From: Lactiplantibacillus xiangfangensis
GTDB lineage: Bacteria > Bacillota > Bacilli > Lactobacillales > Lactobacillaceae
Assembly: GCF_001438845.1 (NCBI RefSeq)
Contig: NZ_JQCL01000074.1
Coordinates: 104,327-168,326 of the forward strand
Direction of reading: 5' to 3'
Length of the DNA: 64,000 nucleotides
Shown: one piece after another, positions 30,711 through 40,581 of the stretch
Layout of the letters: the number at the start of each line of letters is the position of its first letter
Position numbering within the stretch: the stretch's first letter is position 1
Notes under the pieces: generated by a model
Database searches by the model: none
The model's input: only the letters and a program-made list of their open reading frames with translations
Told to the model about the DNA's origin: nothing
Made by a program: the position numbers and the translations under genes

Positions 30711-31358
30711 TTAATCGGATTGCTGGTCTGTCTTTAAAATCTGACTCGTCAGCGCCCGCAAATGATCCTGATTCGTAAACGGTTCGGCTAACATTTCTGG
30801 CAACACTGCTTTTAAGAAATATTGCACGCTCGCCATCCGCTTAAACGCCACAATCGTTTTCAAGCTTTCCCGGTAAATATCCGTAAAGACCGGCTCTGGA
30901 TTACCCTTTTGAATCTCACCAAAGGATTCATACAGTAAGTCGATCTTATCCGCAACGGACAAAATCTGCCCTTCTAACGTGTCGTCCTTACCTTCAGATA
31001 GCCGCCGGGAGTACGCCGCTTGAAATTCAGCCGGAATTTCATTATGCACAAAATTTTGGGAAAGTTCGTGCTCCACGTCCGCCAGCATCGTCCGCAGTGT
31101 TGGGGTGGCGTATTTCACCGGCGTCTTAATGTCACCGATAAACCGTTCGTTATAGTCATGGTTGAGGGCTTTCTCATACAAGGCGCGCCAGTTCACCTTT
31201 TGGCCAGCATTTTCTTCAACATCGCCTAAAAACTGGGCGGTCTCCGCCACCTTAAATGAATGGGCTGCCACGGAATGGTTCTGATACTTAAAGAACCCCG
31301 GTGCCCGCTGAATCGTTTCTAAGTTACTCAAGCTTTGTAAATATTGATGCATTCCCAT
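30711..31358 (-). CDS. HD-domain hydrolase (YfbR-like)
   Basis: This is a 215-aa HD-superfamily protein. Metal ligands are visible as His33 in SVAAHSFKVAET, His67-Asp68 in ALNHDYNERFIGD and a later Asp in SVADKIDLLYES. The size and layout resemble YfbR-type 5'-deoxynucleotidases and related HD phosphohydrolases, which would fit nucleotide-pool maintenance beside uvrBA. The substrate is inferred only from family. The ATG at 31358 follows GGTGG; a second ATG two codons later is possible. It is separated from uvrB by a terminator. Confidence 0.75.
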   Translation of the reverse strand: MGMHQYLQSLSNLETIQRAPGFFKYQNHSVAAHSFKVAETAQFLGDVEENAGQKVNWRALYEKALNHDYNERFIGDIKTPVKYATPTLRTMLADVEHELSQNFVHNEIPAEFQAAYSRRLSEGKDDTLEGQILSVADKIDLLYESFGEIQKGNPEPVFTDIYRESLKTIVAFKRMASVQYFLKAVLPEMLAEPFTNQDHLRALTSQILKTDQQSD

Positions 31359-31464
31359 AATGAGCCACCATCCTTCACGCCGTTAGTTTTGCCTAAGTGT
31401 AACAAAGGCCCTTTCAGGACGCAACCAAATTGCGGGCAGCACTACCGGATTGCGTTAAGGATAC

Positions 31465-31510
31465 AAAATAGGGATTCAGAAATCATTTAAGACTTTCTGA
31501 ATCCCTATCT
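31465..31510 (-). terminator. Terminator after the MFS transporter gene
   Basis: The 15-bp perfect stem ATAGGGATTCAGAAA / TTTCTGAATCCCTAT with an 11-nt loop is followed by a short T run on the minus strand. Confidence 0.85.
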
Positions 31511-31518
31511 TTCTAGCT

Positions 31519-32715
31519 TTATGCTTGTTTAATTTTATTAGATTTTCCCGGTAACCGTAACATGAAGGCCATCAAGTACGACACGATCAAGAAAACGGCC
31601 ACAACAATGTACGGGTAATGGTAATTCATGTCTAATAACATCCCGGACATAATCGGCCCAACAATGTTGCCGACACTAGTCAGTGACATGTTCAAGCCGT
31701 TGATCAATCCCTGATTGGATTCACTAGCCTTGGTTAGTAGCGTCGTAATGGCTGGTCGTAACAAGTCAAACGCGGAGAATATGACTAACGTCGCCACCAT
31801 AACTTCTAGTTTGGTATGGGCTTGGGTAATCCAAATCGTGCAGATTGCCGCAGCGGCAAAACAAACCCGGATGACCCGCCGTTCACCAAAGCGTTGGACA
31901 AAGGTATCAAACAGCGCCACTTGTAGAAACAGCGAGATCAACCCGTTGAGTGTCAAAACTAACGCGATGTTATTTAAACTAAAGTGAAAGACTTCGTTCA
32001 CGTAAATACTATAAATACTTTCAAATCCTTGTAACCCAAACGAAGAAACTAGGATCATTGTAAATAGGATGATAATGGGCAATGTCCAAAATGCCCGTGA
32101 CATGGGATGGTGGGATTCAGCTGCGTTTTCCGCAATGTCTTCGCGGTCGGGATCAATGTCACGATCCGCCGGCAATAAGACGACTAACACAACGGCGCTC
32201 AATAACCCTAAGCCCCCGGCGACCCAAAATGGCGTCTTATAACTGATTCCGGCTAGAATACCACCGATTCCCGGGCCTAAAATCAAGCCCCCACTAAATG
32301 CGGCTGATAACCACCCAATCACACGGGCCCGTTGCCGTTTCGTCGTGATGTCCGACGCTAGCGCCATGGCAGTGGGCACAACCATTGCAGCGGAGAGTCC
32401 ACCCACGATTCGGGAAACGTTAAAGACCCACAGTTGGTTGGTCAGGGCAAATAGGAACTCCGAAACCATGTAAAGTATCAGGCCAGCGGTCAAAACTGGC
32501 TTGCGGCCAATGCGGTCCGAGACCCGGCCAATAATGGGGGAAGCCACAAATTGAGCCAACGCGAATAGCGCGTTCATGATTCCCATATCAGTCGCCGTTA
32601 AATGAAGCTCGTTCTTAATAAACGGCATGACTGGAATCACTAAACTAATTCCTAAACAGACTAAAAATTCACTAAACACTAAAATAAAAATGGCACGTTT
32701 CGTTTGCCGACTCAT
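31519..32715 (-). CDS. MFS multidrug-type transporter
   Basis: This is a 398-aa major facilitator with about 12 membrane segments, from MSRQTKRAIFILVFSEFLVC. Loop 2-3 carries motif A (GRVSDRIGRKPVL) and helix 5 carries a motif-C-like run (SGGLILGPGIGGILAG), typical of drug/proton antiporters of the DHA1 group (NorA, TetA-like). The frame is open 11 codons upstream, but the ATG at 32715 has GGGGTG 6 nt before it. Substrate unknown. It is divergent from the VanX-like gene. Confidence 0.87.
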   Translation of the reverse strand: MSRQTKRAIFILVFSEFLVCLGISLVIPVMPFIKNELHLTATDMGIMNALFALAQFVASPIIGRVSDRIGRKPVLTAGLILYMVSEFLFALTNQLWVFNVSRIVGGLSAAMVVPTAMALASDITTKRQRARVIGWLSAAFSGGLILGPGIGGILAGISYKTPFWVAGGLGLLSAVVLVVLLPADRDIDPDREDIAENAAESHHPMSRAFWTLPIIILFTMILVSSFGLQGFESIYSIYVNEVFHFSLNNIALVLTLNGLISLFLQVALFDTFVQRFGERRVIRVCFAAAAICTIWITQAHTKLEVMVATLVIFSAFDLLRPAITTLLTKASESNQGLINGLNMSLTSVGNIVGPIMSGMLLDMNYHYPYIVVAVFLIVSYLMAFMLRLPGKSNKIKQA

Positions 32716-32880
32716 AGGCTTCACCCCGATATAAATAATTTTATGCAACGCTATCCATCATATCAAGGCTAATTATTAAAAGCTAGTTTAAAGTTTGTCA
32801 GCTTGTGAATTCGCTTTCTCAGCAAATAACGGGAATCTTCGTTACAATTAGCTTAATCAAACAGACAGGGAGGCCATGTT

Positions 32881-33438
32881 ATGCAAGCCGAAGCCATGGG
32901 GTTTACAAACATTCAAAAGCTCGACCCCGATATCATTGTTGAGCTCCGTTACGCGACAACTAATAACTTTACCCATCAGGTGGTTTACGACTTTACAACC
33001 GCCATTGTGCGAACCGGGACAGCCCAAAAATTGGCACGGGCTAGCGAACTCGTCAAGGACCAGGGCTTCCGCCTCAAAATTTGGGACGCCTACCGCCCAG
33101 TGAGTGCGCAAAAGCGCCTTTTTGACGTCTATCCTGACCCCGAATTTGTCGCAAAACCTAACCCGAACTTTAGCCATCAAAAAGGCGTCACGTTAGACTT
33201 AACCCTAACCGATGCCCAGGGCAAAGAGTGTCCCATGCCAACTGCCTTTGACGATTTTACGGCAGCCGCACACCGGGATGCCCCCAGAACACCCCTTCAA
33301 GATCACTACTACCAAATTTTAGACGCGGCGATGACCGCAGCGGGCTTCATCGGCTACGAGAATGAATGGTGGGACTACCGCGACGCCGCAATGGATCAGT
33401 ACCAACCGTTAGCCGCTGATCCCAATGACTACGCTTAG
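32881..33438 (+). CDS. VanX-like D-Ala-D-Ala dipeptidase (peptidase M15D)
   Basis: This is a cytoplasmic zinc dipeptidase family of 185 aa that hydrolyses D-Ala-D-Ala. L. plantarum group species build cell walls ending in D-Ala-D-Lac, so removing D-Ala-D-Ala makes sense there. Visible motifs are LRYATTNNF (22-30), the catalytic Arg72 in DAYRP, the zinc ligands His99 and Asp106 in SHQKGVTLD, and Glu162 in EWWDY. In VanX the last motif is EWWH and its His is the third zinc ligand; here it is Asp165. There is no signal peptide. The start is ATG, 7 nt after GGGAGG. Activity is uncertain because of the Asp. Confidence 0.87.
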   Translation: MQAEAMGFTNIQKLDPDIIVELRYATTNNFTHQVVYDFTTAIVRTGTAQKLARASELVKDQGFRLKIWDAYRPVSAQKRLFDVYPDPEFVAKPNPNFSHQKGVTLDLTLTDAQGKECPMPTAFDDFTAAAHRDAPRTPLQDHYYQILDAAMTAAGFIGYENEWWDYRDAAMDQYQPLAADPNDYA

Positions 33439-33465
33439 CTTAACTGACATCAACTCAAAATGAGA

Positions 33466-33512
33466 CAAAAAATGAGCCTTAAGAAATCGATGATTTCCTA
33501 AGGCTCATTTTT
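33466..33512. terminator. Bidirectional terminator
   Basis: AAAATGAGCCTTAAGAAATC and its near-complement form a long hairpin with A runs before and T runs after. It serves both the dipeptidase gene (plus) and the phosphoglucomutase gene (minus). Confidence 0.9.
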
Positions 33513-33531
33513 GTGCGCCGACTAGCGGCGA

Positions 33532-35259
33532 TTACTCTTTAATAAACGCTTGAATAGCAGCCTCAAACTGGGCCAACTTATTATTAGCTTCAGCAAGACT
33601 CTTGCCAAGTGTCCCGATGTAGAACTTAATCTTAGGTTCGGTCCCAGATGGGCGAATGGCGATCCACGTTCCGTCGGTCAACTTGTACTTCAACACGTTA
33701 GCTTCTGGCAAGGCAATTGGTGCCGTATGCCCATCAGCAAACGTTTCAGTTTGGCTCTGGAAGTCTTCGGTAGAATCAACCGTATAACCGGCAAAGTCGG
33801 TTGGGGCTTCTTCACGGAACTTCGTCATCAAAGCGGCAATCTTGTCGCTACCGCCAACCCCATCAAACTCTTCAGAGGTTGTCTTTTCACGGAAGTATCC
33901 GTATTCTGCAAAGAGATCTTGTAAACCATCGTAAAGGTTCTTCCCTTGTTGCTTGTAATAAGCGGCAACTTCGGCTAAGAGTACCGTGGTTTGAATGGCA
34001 TCCTTGTCGTGAACGAATGGCTTGATCAAATAGCCGTAGCTTTCTTCAAACCCAAACATATAAGTATGTTCGCCGGTAGCTTCAAAATGTTCGATTTGTT
34101 CAGCGATGTACTTAAACCCAGTCAAAACGTTGATCATCTGCACGCCGTAAGATTTGGCAATCTTAGTCGCAAATTCAGAGGAAACGATCGACTTCACAGC
34201 TGCGGCGTTGTCAGGCAACGTCCCCGCATCTTTGTTTGCTTGTAAGATGTAGTGCAATAAGACAGCCGCAATTTGGTTCCCCGTCAATAGGACGTATTCA
34301 CCGTCAGGTTGTCGAACCGCAGTTCCTAAACGGTCAGCATCAGGGTCAACGGCGATCAAAACGTCAGCGTCTTCCTTTTTGCCTAAGTCAATGGCCATCT
34401 TAAAGGCTTCTGGGAATTCAGGGTTCGGGAACTTAACCGTTGAAAACTCTGGATCCGCAACGGCCTGTTCTTTAACCACGCTGAAGTTCTTGAAACCGGC
34501 ATTTTTCAAGGCTTTTTCGCCTAACATCCGGCCCGTTCCGTGTAATGGCGTGAAGACCAGCTTCATGTCCTTACCAACTTCATCGACCAGCTTTTGGTTA
34601 ATCGTCACTTCCTTGACCTTTGCCAAGTAAGCTTGATCCACGTCGTCACCAATGATGGTTTCCGTGTGGTCCCCTAATAATTGGTCTTCATCCGCAACTT
34701 CGATAGCGAATAAATCGGAGACTTTCCGAATGTACGACGTAATTAAGTCCGATTCCTTTGGTGGCATTTGGCCCCCATCTTCACCGTAAATCTTATAGCC
34801 GTTATATTGTTTAGGATTATGACTAGCCGTAATCATGATACCGGCATAGGTGTGTAAATGCCGAACCGTGAAAGACAGTTCTGGGGTTGGCCGTAAACTT
34901 TCGAATACGAACGATTTGATACCATGCAACCCTAAGACCCGTGCTGATTCGTGTGCAAAGTCCTTCGAATGATGCCGGGAGTCAAAACTAATGGCTACAC
35001 CACGTTCCTTTACATCGGCGGGCAGCGTGTCCATAAACCGCGCTAAGCCTTCCGTAGCTTGTCGAACCGTGTAAATATTCATCCGATTAATGCCGGGGCC
35101 AAGAACGCCACGCATCCCTGCCGTCCCAAACTCCATCGGTTGATAAAAAGCATCTTCCAAGGCCGCGTTATCACCGGCCATGGCCGTCAATTCTTGCTTT
35201 AAACTTGATTCAAGTGTAGCTTGGTTTTTCCAGGTATTATAAGTATCCTGCCAACTCAA
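33532..35259 (-). CDS. pgcA: Alpha-phosphoglucomutase
   Basis: This enzyme interconverts glucose 1-phosphate and glucose 6-phosphate, feeding GalU with glucose 1-phosphate for UDP-glucose. The catalytic Ser lies in TASHNPKQYNGYK, the metal loop is DPDADRLG and the sugar motif is GFEESYGY. I chose the TTG at 35259 (575 aa, protein MSWQDTYNTWKNQ): its length and start match the L. plantarum enzyme as I recall it, and GGGGATGG lies just upstream. An in-frame ATG at 35268 directly follows GGGG with no spacing, so it is less likely. Confidence 0.95.
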   Translation of the reverse strand: MSWQDTYNTWKNQATLESSLKQELTAMAGDNAALEDAFYQPMEFGTAGMRGVLGPGINRMNIYTVRQATEGLARFMDTLPADVKERGVAISFDSRHHSKDFAHESARVLGLHGIKSFVFESLRPTPELSFTVRHLHTYAGIMITASHNPKQYNGYKIYGEDGGQMPPKESDLITSYIRKVSDLFAIEVADEDQLLGDHTETIIGDDVDQAYLAKVKEVTINQKLVDEVGKDMKLVFTPLHGTGRMLGEKALKNAGFKNFSVVKEQAVADPEFSTVKFPNPEFPEAFKMAIDLGKKEDADVLIAVDPDADRLGTAVRQPDGEYVLLTGNQIAAVLLHYILQANKDAGTLPDNAAAVKSIVSSEFATKIAKSYGVQMINVLTGFKYIAEQIEHFEATGEHTYMFGFEESYGYLIKPFVHDKDAIQTTVLLAEVAAYYKQQGKNLYDGLQDLFAEYGYFREKTTSEEFDGVGGSDKIAALMTKFREEAPTDFAGYTVDSTEDFQSQTETFADGHTAPIALPEANVLKYKLTDGTWIAIRPSGTEPKIKFYIGTLGKSLAEANNKLAQFEAAIQAFIKE

Positions 35260-35301
35260 AGAGACCATCCCCAATTCTAATTTGTTAGTGCTTACAAAAC
35301 T

Positions 35302-35329
35302 AGTATACAACATTGTCCCACTCGACAAA
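35302..35329 (-). promoter_or_regulatory. Phosphoglucomutase promoter
   Basis: TTTGTC, a 16-bp spacer and TATACT lie on the minus strand about 40 bp before the TTG start. Confidence 0.5.
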
Positions 35330-35433
35330 GTAAAATTTAATAAGAATATTGTCCAGTAAGCCTTTCTTTATTAAAAATCTGCTGAATGGACTGGGATTGA
35401 CAAGCGTCTCTTTGTTCAGTCACCGTCTTAACT

Positions 35434-35442
35434 TGGTATAAT
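35434..35442 (+). promoter_or_regulatory. Extended -10 promoter of the DUF3290-DUF421 pair
   Basis: TGGTATAAT is a perfect -10 with an extended TG. No good -35 is seen 17 bp upstream. It lies about 20 bp before the ATG, so the leader is very short. Confidence 0.6.
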
Positions 35443-35464
35443 TATGTTTATCAAGGAGGCAAAT

Positions 35465-35917
35465 ATGACTTTTTATTCATACGGGTATTTGGCCCACCAA
35501 AACAGCAATCATATCCTGTTTCAACTCGCAGTTATTAGTATCATTATTGTAATTATTGCATTCTTAAGTTGGCTTTGGTACCGCCATAAAACCGATTTAA
35601 AATACCGGGACCTGTTTATCATCATGGTATTGGTCCTTTTACTACTGGTTGGCATTCAAGTTAACGAATGGCAGACGCTCCAATCCAGTTTCACTCAAAA
35701 ATCCCAGGTCACCCAGATCATGCAGCGGGTGGCAAAGGAAAAGGGCGTCGCAAAAACGACGGTGTGGTCCAACACCAGTACGGTCAGTAGCGGAATGCTG
35801 ATCAAAGTTCAGGATCAAATCTATAACGTGACCATTAACCCAGATGGTAACAGTTACACCCTGACCACGGCCACCCCAATTCAGCAACCACTCAACTACG
35901 TAAAGGAGGAAAAGTAA
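35465..35917 (+). CDS. DUF3290 family membrane protein
   Basis: This is a 150-aa protein of unknown function. It has two N-terminal membrane helices (about 17-38 and 50-66) followed by an exported or cytoplasmic soluble domain of about 85 residues. The ATG at 35465 has a perfect AGGAGG 6 nt upstream; the seven codons open before it are ignored. It overlaps the following DUF421 gene (TAATG), so the pair is translationally coupled. DUF3290 and DUF421 genes are commonly adjacent in lactobacilli, which suggests a shared membrane complex. Confidence 0.85.
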   Translation: MTFYSYGYLAHQNSNHILFQLAVISIIIVIIAFLSWLWYRHKTDLKYRDLFIIMVLVLLLLVGIQVNEWQTLQSSFTQKSQVTQIMQRVAKEKGVAKTTVWSNTSTVSSGMLIKVQDQIYNVTINPDGNSYTLTTATPIQQPLNYVKEEK

Positions 35918-36549
35918 TGTTTTCTTACTGGGACGTTACCATTAAACTGGCCCTTGGGCTATTAACCATTATTTTACAAATCAACTTATCCGGTAAAAGC
36001 AACCTTGCCCCCATCAGCGCGCTGGATCAAGTTCAAAATTACGTTTTAGGGGCCATTGTCGGTGGCATGATCTATAGTACCAGTGTCACCGTGCTTCAAT
36101 ACATCTTAGTGCTCTTAATTTGGACCATTCTCGTATTGGTCCTACGCTTCTTAACGCATCACAACCGTTACGTGAAGGGACTCATCGACGGTAAGCCGCA
36201 GCTACTAATCAAAAACGGGGAGTTACTCGTCGCCACCGCGCTCCGAAATGGCATGAGCGCTAACGACTTGACCTTCCGCTTGCGAACTGAGGGCATCACC
36301 GACATTCGCCACGTCAAACGGGCCGTGCTAGAACAGAACGGACAATTGACCATTACGCAAGCTGGTGACGACACCATTAAGTACCCCATGATTGTTGATG
36401 GGCAAGTCAACGTGGACGCCCTTGAAACGAGCCAGCACGACCGGCAGTGGCTTGATGACCAGCTAGCCGCCAAGCACTACCAGGTCAGTGACATTTACTT
36501 AGCAACTTATACGAATCACCAACTCGTCCTGTTTCCCTATCAACGCTAA
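35917..36549 (+). CDS. DUF421 (YetF-like) membrane protein
   Basis: This 210-aa protein has three N-terminal hydrophobic helices followed by the DUF421 cytoplasmic domain (KPQLLIKNGELLVATALRNG; LTFRLRTEGITDIRHVKRAV). This family occurs widely in Firmicutes (YetF, YdfR, YkjA in Bacillus), where some members link to spore-germinant or envelope processes; no function is established here. It starts on the last base of the DUF3290 stop codon and is preceded by AAGGAGG. Confidence 0.88.
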   Translation: MFSYWDVTIKLALGLLTIILQINLSGKSNLAPISALDQVQNYVLGAIVGGMIYSTSVTVLQYILVLLIWTILVLVLRFLTHHNRYVKGLIDGKPQLLIKNGELLVATALRNGMSANDLTFRLRTEGITDIRHVKRAVLEQNGQLTITQAGDDTIKYPMIVDGQVNVDALETSQHDRQWLDDQLAAKHYQVSDIYLATYTNHQLVLFPYQR

Positions 36550-36562
36550 TTATTTAGCCAGT

Positions 36563-36601
36563 CAAAAAAAGGCATTTGGAATTAATCCAAGTGCCTTTTT
36601 G
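36563..36601. terminator. Bidirectional terminator
   Basis: AAAAGGCATTTGGA pairs with TCCAAGTGCCTTTT around ATTAA, with A and T runs on either side. It serves the DUF421 gene (plus) and trxB (minus). Confidence 0.88.
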
Positions 36602-36610
36602 ATAACTATT

Positions 36611-37549
36611 TTAGTTGTTCACTTTGTCGCCTAACGCACTAATGTAAGTGTAGACGCCTTGACCGGCAGTCCCACCTTCACCAACAGCGGTTGCAACTTG
36701 ACGAAGATCCTTCTTACGAACGTCACCGACTGCGAAAATTCCAGGAACTTTCGTTTCCATGTGGTCGTTCGTTTCAATCCAGCCATTTTCATCCGTAATC
36801 CCAAGATTACCGAATGGTTTTGTAATTGGGTTAATCCCCACGTAAATGAAGACCCCGTCAACGGCAATTTCACTGTCTTCACCAGTTTTATTGTTATTGA
36901 CTTTAACGCCCGTTACCTTCTTGTCGTCACCGACAATTTCCGTAACGTTGCTGTTCCAAACAAATTCCATCTTCGGGTTCGCAAACGCCCGGTCTTGTAA
37001 AATTTGTTGGGCCCGTAATTGGTCCCGACGGTGAATAACCGTTACTTTGTCAGCCAATTGTGTCAGGTAGCTACCTTCTTCAATTGCTGAATCACCGCCA
37101 CCGATAACGACGACGTGCTTATTTCTGAAGAACGCCCCATCGCAGACCGCGCAGTACGAAACGCCCCGGCCACCATAGGTATCTTCACCTGGCACACCTA
37201 ACTTGCGGTATTCAGAGCCCGTCCCAATGACAATTGCCTTAGTTTCAAAAGTATCACTGTCGGTTTTAACGATCTTAATATCGCCTTGATCTTCAACCGA
37301 TTCGACACTCCCGTATGCGTATTCAGCCCCAAACTGAGTGGCCGATTCATACATATCCTTGGCGAGATCCGGTCCCAAAACTGATTTGAACCCCGGGTAA
37401 TTTTCAATTGCGGCGGTATTATTCATTTGGCCGCCATAGATCCCACGATCTAATAGCAGTACGGATAAATTGGCACGTGAAGCGTAGAGGGCGGCGGTCA
37501 TCCCAGCCGGCCCCGCACCAATAATAATCACGTCGTAACGCTTTGCCAT
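36611..37549 (-). CDS. trxB: Thioredoxin reductase
   Basis: This NADPH-dependent flavoprotein keeps thioredoxin reduced. It is 312 aa with the FAD motif GAGPAG (11-16), the redox-active Cys133-Ala-Val-Cys136, the NADPH motif GGGDSAIEEG and the late FAD contact FAVGDVRKKDLRQVATA. The start is ATG behind AAGGGG. It lies downstream of galU in the hprK-lgt-gpsA-galU-trxB order common in lactobacilli. Confidence 0.98.
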   Translation of the reverse strand: MAKRYDVIIIGAGPAGMTAALYASRANLSVLLLDRGIYGGQMNNTAAIENYPGFKSVLGPDLAKDMYESATQFGAEYAYGSVESVEDQGDIKIVKTDSDTFETKAIVIGTGSEYRKLGVPGEDTYGGRGVSYCAVCDGAFFRNKHVVVIGGGDSAIEEGSYLTQLADKVTVIHRRDQLRAQQILQDRAFANPKMEFVWNSNVTEIVGDDKKVTGVKVNNNKTGEDSEIAVDGVFIYVGINPITKPFGNLGITDENGWIETNDHMETKVPGIFAVGDVRKKDLRQVATAVGEGGTAGQGVYTYISALGDKVNN

Positions 37550-37670
37550 TTTAAAAGACCCCTTCCACTTAAATTACTATGTGGCTTAATATACCCCCAA
37601 AATTTACATTTGTCGACTATGTTGTTTGTACACACCGGAAAAGTTTGTTTTGGCAAGTTCGTTGATAAAG

Positions 37671-37706
37671 ACGAGGGGTCCGCAAAGTTACTCGCGGATC
37701 CCTCAG
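37671..37706 (-). terminator. Hairpin after galU
   Basis: GAGGGATCCGC pairs with GCGGACCCCTC (one mismatch) around a 10-nt loop, right after the galU stop on the minus strand. The following T run is weak, so termination may be partial. Confidence 0.5.
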
Positions 37707-37711
37707 ATTAA

Positions 37712-38632
37712 TTATTTCGTATTCTTTTTAACTGGCTTAGTCGTTGTGCTGTCTTCTTTAGTCAGCTTTGAACCTAAGTCTTTAATGTAGGCCCGTAAAT
37801 CATCCTTAACGTCTGGATGAGTCAACCCGTATTCAATGGTGGTCTTCAAGTAACCGAACTTGTAACCAACATCATGACGAGTCCCCTTAAATTCATGGGC
37901 AAACACGCGCTGCGTCTTGTTTAAGGTATCGATGGCATCCGTTAATTGGATTTCATCACCCTTACCAGGTTTTTGATGTTCCAAAACATCAAAAATCTCT
38001 GGTGTCAATAAGTAACGACCAATGATAGCTAAATCACTAGGTGCGTCTTCGGGACTTGGCTTTTCAACAAAGTTGTTCACATTGTACAGGCCGGGTTCCT
38101 TTTCACTTTCAGGATTGATGACACCATACTTCGAAACTTCCTCGTGAGGAACCTTCATAACGGCTAACGTTGAAGCATGGGTCTTATCATAGCTATTCAT
38201 TAACTGCTTCGTCAACGGAACTTTATCTTCCATCAAGTCATCACCTAACATGACAACGAATGGTTCGTCGCCAACAAAGGCCTTCGCCGTTAATACGGCA
38301 TCCCCGAGGCCTCGTGGGTGTGATTGACGGATAAAGTATAAGTTAATATCCGTAGTTTCTTGAACTAACTTCAGCATCTCTTCTTTGTGCTTAGCACGTA
38401 AGTTATCTTCAAGCTCAGGATTGGAGTCATAGTAGTCCTCAATACTTCGCTTACTTTTTCCAGTAACGATCACAATATCCTCAATTCCGGATTTGCGTGC
38501 TTCGTCGACGATGAACTGAATCGTTGGTTTGTCGACGATTGGTAACATTTCCTTCGGCATTGCTTTCGTGGCTGGTAAGAAACGAGTTCCTAACCCAGCT
38601 GCTGGAATAACGGCTTTTCTAACTTTTGACAT
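37712..38632 (-). CDS. galU: UTP-glucose-1-phosphate uridylyltransferase
   Basis: This enzyme makes UDP-glucose from UTP and glucose 1-phosphate, supplying glycolipid, teichoic-acid and exopolysaccharide glycosylation. It is 306 aa with the nucleotidyltransferase signature [19 protein letters not shown], the [12 protein letters not shown] segment and [11 protein letters not shown]. The start is ATG behind AGGAGG. It forms a likely operon with gpsA (48-nt gap) and functionally follows the phosphoglucomutase nearby. Confidence 0.98.
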   Translation of the reverse strand: MSKVRKAVIPAAGLGTRFLPATKAMPKEMLPIVDKPTIQFIVDEARKSGIEDIVIVTGKSKRSIEDYYDSNPELEDNLRAKHKEEMLKLVQETTDINLYFIRQSHPRGLGDAVLTAKAFVGDEPFVVMLGDDLMEDKVPLTKQLMNSYDKTHASTLAVMKVPHEEVSKYGVINPESEKEPGLYNVNNFVEKPSPEDAPSDLAIIGRYLLTPEIFDVLEHQKPGKGDEIQLTDAIDTLNKTQRVFAHEFKGTRHDVGYKFGYLKTTIEYGLTHPDVKDDLRAYIKDLGSKLTKEDSTTTKPVKKNTK

Positions 38633-38680
38633 GTGATAATCCTCCTAAAATAGTGAAATATTAACTATTGACGACCAAAC

Positions 38681-39697
38681 TTATTGAAGCTCAGGTTTCC
38701 CCTCACGCCGCATCAATTGCGGAATGACCTGCTTGATGTCAGCATTATTATATAATACATCATAAATGGCTTCAGTAATTGGCATTTCAATACTTTGTTG
38801 CTGAGCTAATTCGTAAGCGGCCTTTGTCGATGGGATACCTTCAATAACCATTCCCATCGTCTCAATAACCGTCTTCAAGTCTTGACCAGAACCAAGTTCG
38901 TTCCCGGCACGCCAGTTACGTGAATGCACACTGGTAGCCGTTACGATCAAGTCACCGACACCTGACAAACCGATAAAGGTCAGTGGTTGCGCCCCTAGCG
39001 CGACCCCTAAACGACTAATTTCGGCAAGTCCCCGGGTCATTAAAGCGGCCTTGGCATCATCACCGTAGCCGAGGCCGTGTAACGCCCCTGCGCCTAAGGC
39101 AATGATGTTCTTCAAAGCAGCGCCTAATTCAACCCCAATGACATCATTATTGGTGTAAATTCGGAAGTAATCGTTCATGAACAGCTGTTGCACAAACGTG
39201 GCAGCTTTCGTATCTTCACTAGCAGCCGTAATCAGCGTAATATCGCGTTTAGCCACTTCTTCAGCATGGCTTGGACCAGATAAGACAACGATGGCTTGTC
39301 GTAAGTCAGCCGGAATTTCTTCAGCTAACACTTGTGACAAACGCTTGTGGGTCTCTAACTCTAGCCCCTTGCTAGCGTGAATAATGATTGGCTTTTGATG
39401 CGTTTGTTGTAAAACAGCAGCAACCTGTTGGGCCACGCTACGGATTGCCTTAGTTGGGACTACAAACAAAACGGCAGCAACCCCGTCTAAAGCAGCAGCT
39501 AAATCAGTATATGCTGTGAGTGATTCTGAATAGTGAAAATCTGGAACGTAATGTTGATTCGTATGGTGATCGTTTAATTCTGCAGCCTGTGCTTCAGAAT
39601 TTGACCATAACCGTACGTCATTCCCGTTTTCGTCCAATAAGTTTGCTAAGATGCTGCCCCAAGAGCCCGCACCTAAAACCGCAATTTTTTCTGTCAT
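38681..39697 (-). CDS. gpsA: Glycerol-3-phosphate dehydrogenase [NAD(P)+]
   Basis: This enzyme reduces dihydroxyacetone phosphate to sn-glycerol 3-phosphate for phospholipid and teichoic acid synthesis. It is 338 aa with the Rossmann motif GAGSWG (9-14), the catalytic Lys in [15 protein letters not shown] and the [14 protein letters not shown] segment. The start is ATG behind GAGGG. It lies 20 nt after lgt and is part of the hprK-lgt-gpsA-galU run. Confidence 0.98.
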   Translation of the reverse strand: MTEKIAVLGAGSWGSILANLLDENGNDVRLWSNSEAQAAELNDHHTNQHYVPDFHYSESLTAYTDLAAALDGVAAVLFVVPTKAIRSVAQQVAAVLQQTHQKPIIIHASKGLELETHKRLSQVLAEEIPADLRQAIVVLSGPSHAEEVAKRDITLITAASEDTKAATFVQQLFMNDYFRIYTNNDVIGVELGAALKNIIALGAGALHGLGYGDDAKAALMTRGLAEISRLGVALGAQPLTFIGLSGVGDLIVTATSVHSRNWRAGNELGSGQDLKTVIETMGMVIEGIPSTKAAYELAQQQSIEMPITEAIYDVLYNNADIKQVIPQLMRREGKPELQ

Positions 39698-39717
39698 TCG
39701 AATAACCCTCTAATCTA

Positions 39718-40563
39718 CTATTTTTCTGTAACAACCTTTTGACCAGAGCCGTCGAGGTACCAGCGTGCATTGGCTAAATGACGTCGCCGCCAAATAATCA
39801 AACCAACACTACCTATAAACAGGACAACCGATAACGCCTGCGAGATTCGGATAACGTTAAACAACATTAACGAATCGGTTCGCATGCCTTCCGTGAAGAA
39901 GCGGCCAAACGAGTACCAAGCGACATACGTTAAGAAAACGTCGCCTTGTTTATATAATCCGGTCCGGTGGCGGGTCGTCATTAAGACCACAAAGCCTAAA
40001 AGATCCCAAACCGATTCATATAAAAAGGTTGGCTGCCGATAAGCACCATTGATGTGCATCTGTTCAATCAACCAGTTAGGTAAATGTAACCCCTGTAAGA
40101 AGCTCAGACTGGTGATCCGGCCAAAAGCTTCTTGGTTCATAAAGTTACCCCACCGGCCAATTCCTTGCCCCATAATCACGGTCGGTGCCGCGACATCGAG
40201 CATTAACCAAACTGGCACAAAACGGGATCGGCAGAATAGTACGACCACAATGCCCGCCCCAATCAGGCCACCATAAATCGCAATCCCACCATCCCAAATC
40301 CGAATAATTTCACCCGGATTTTGACTGTAATACGACCACTGGAACACAACGTAATAGAGTCGTGCAGCAATCAAGGTAAATGGTAAAGCCCACAAAATCA
40401 TGTCATAAATGTCATCGGGACGAATCCCACGTTTCTGACCTTCATGTACTGCTAACGCAACCGCAATCACTACGGCACTCGCAATAATTACCCCATACCA
40501 GTGAACTTCAATTGGTCCCAATCGTAATGCGATTGGATTGAGTGCCCCTAAAACGGTTTTCAC
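39718..40563 (-). CDS. lgt: Prolipoprotein diacylglyceryl transferase
   Basis: This membrane enzyme transfers diacylglycerol to the lipobox Cys of prelipoproteins, such as the OppA and PstS proteins of this window. It is 281 aa with about seven membrane helices and the Lgt signature [13 protein letters not shown] (136-148), plus HWYGVIIA near the N-terminus. The start is GTG, 11 nt after AAGGAG. It follows hprK by 18 nt, the usual Firmicute hprK-lgt pair. Confidence 0.98.
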   Translation of the reverse strand: MKTVLGALNPIALRLGPIEVHWYGVIIASAVVIAVALAVHEGQKRGIRPDDIYDMILWALPFTLIAARLYYVVFQWSYYSQNPGEIIRIWDGGIAIYGGLIGAGIVVVLFCRSRFVPVWLMLDVAAPTVIMGQGIGRWGNFMNQEAFGRITSLSFLQGLHLPNWLIEQMHINGAYRQPTFLYESVWDLLGFVVLMTTRHRTGLYKQGDVFLTYVAWYSFGRFFTEGMRTDSLMLFNVIRISQALSVVLFIGSVGLIIWRRRHLANARWYLDGSGQKVVTEK

Positions 40564-40581
40564 GCTATTGCCATCTCCTTA

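Noticed and set aside
35260-35328. Longer phosphoglucomutase starting in the promoter
   Set aside because: The extended start contains the TATACT promoter, and the peptide is not conserved in the family.
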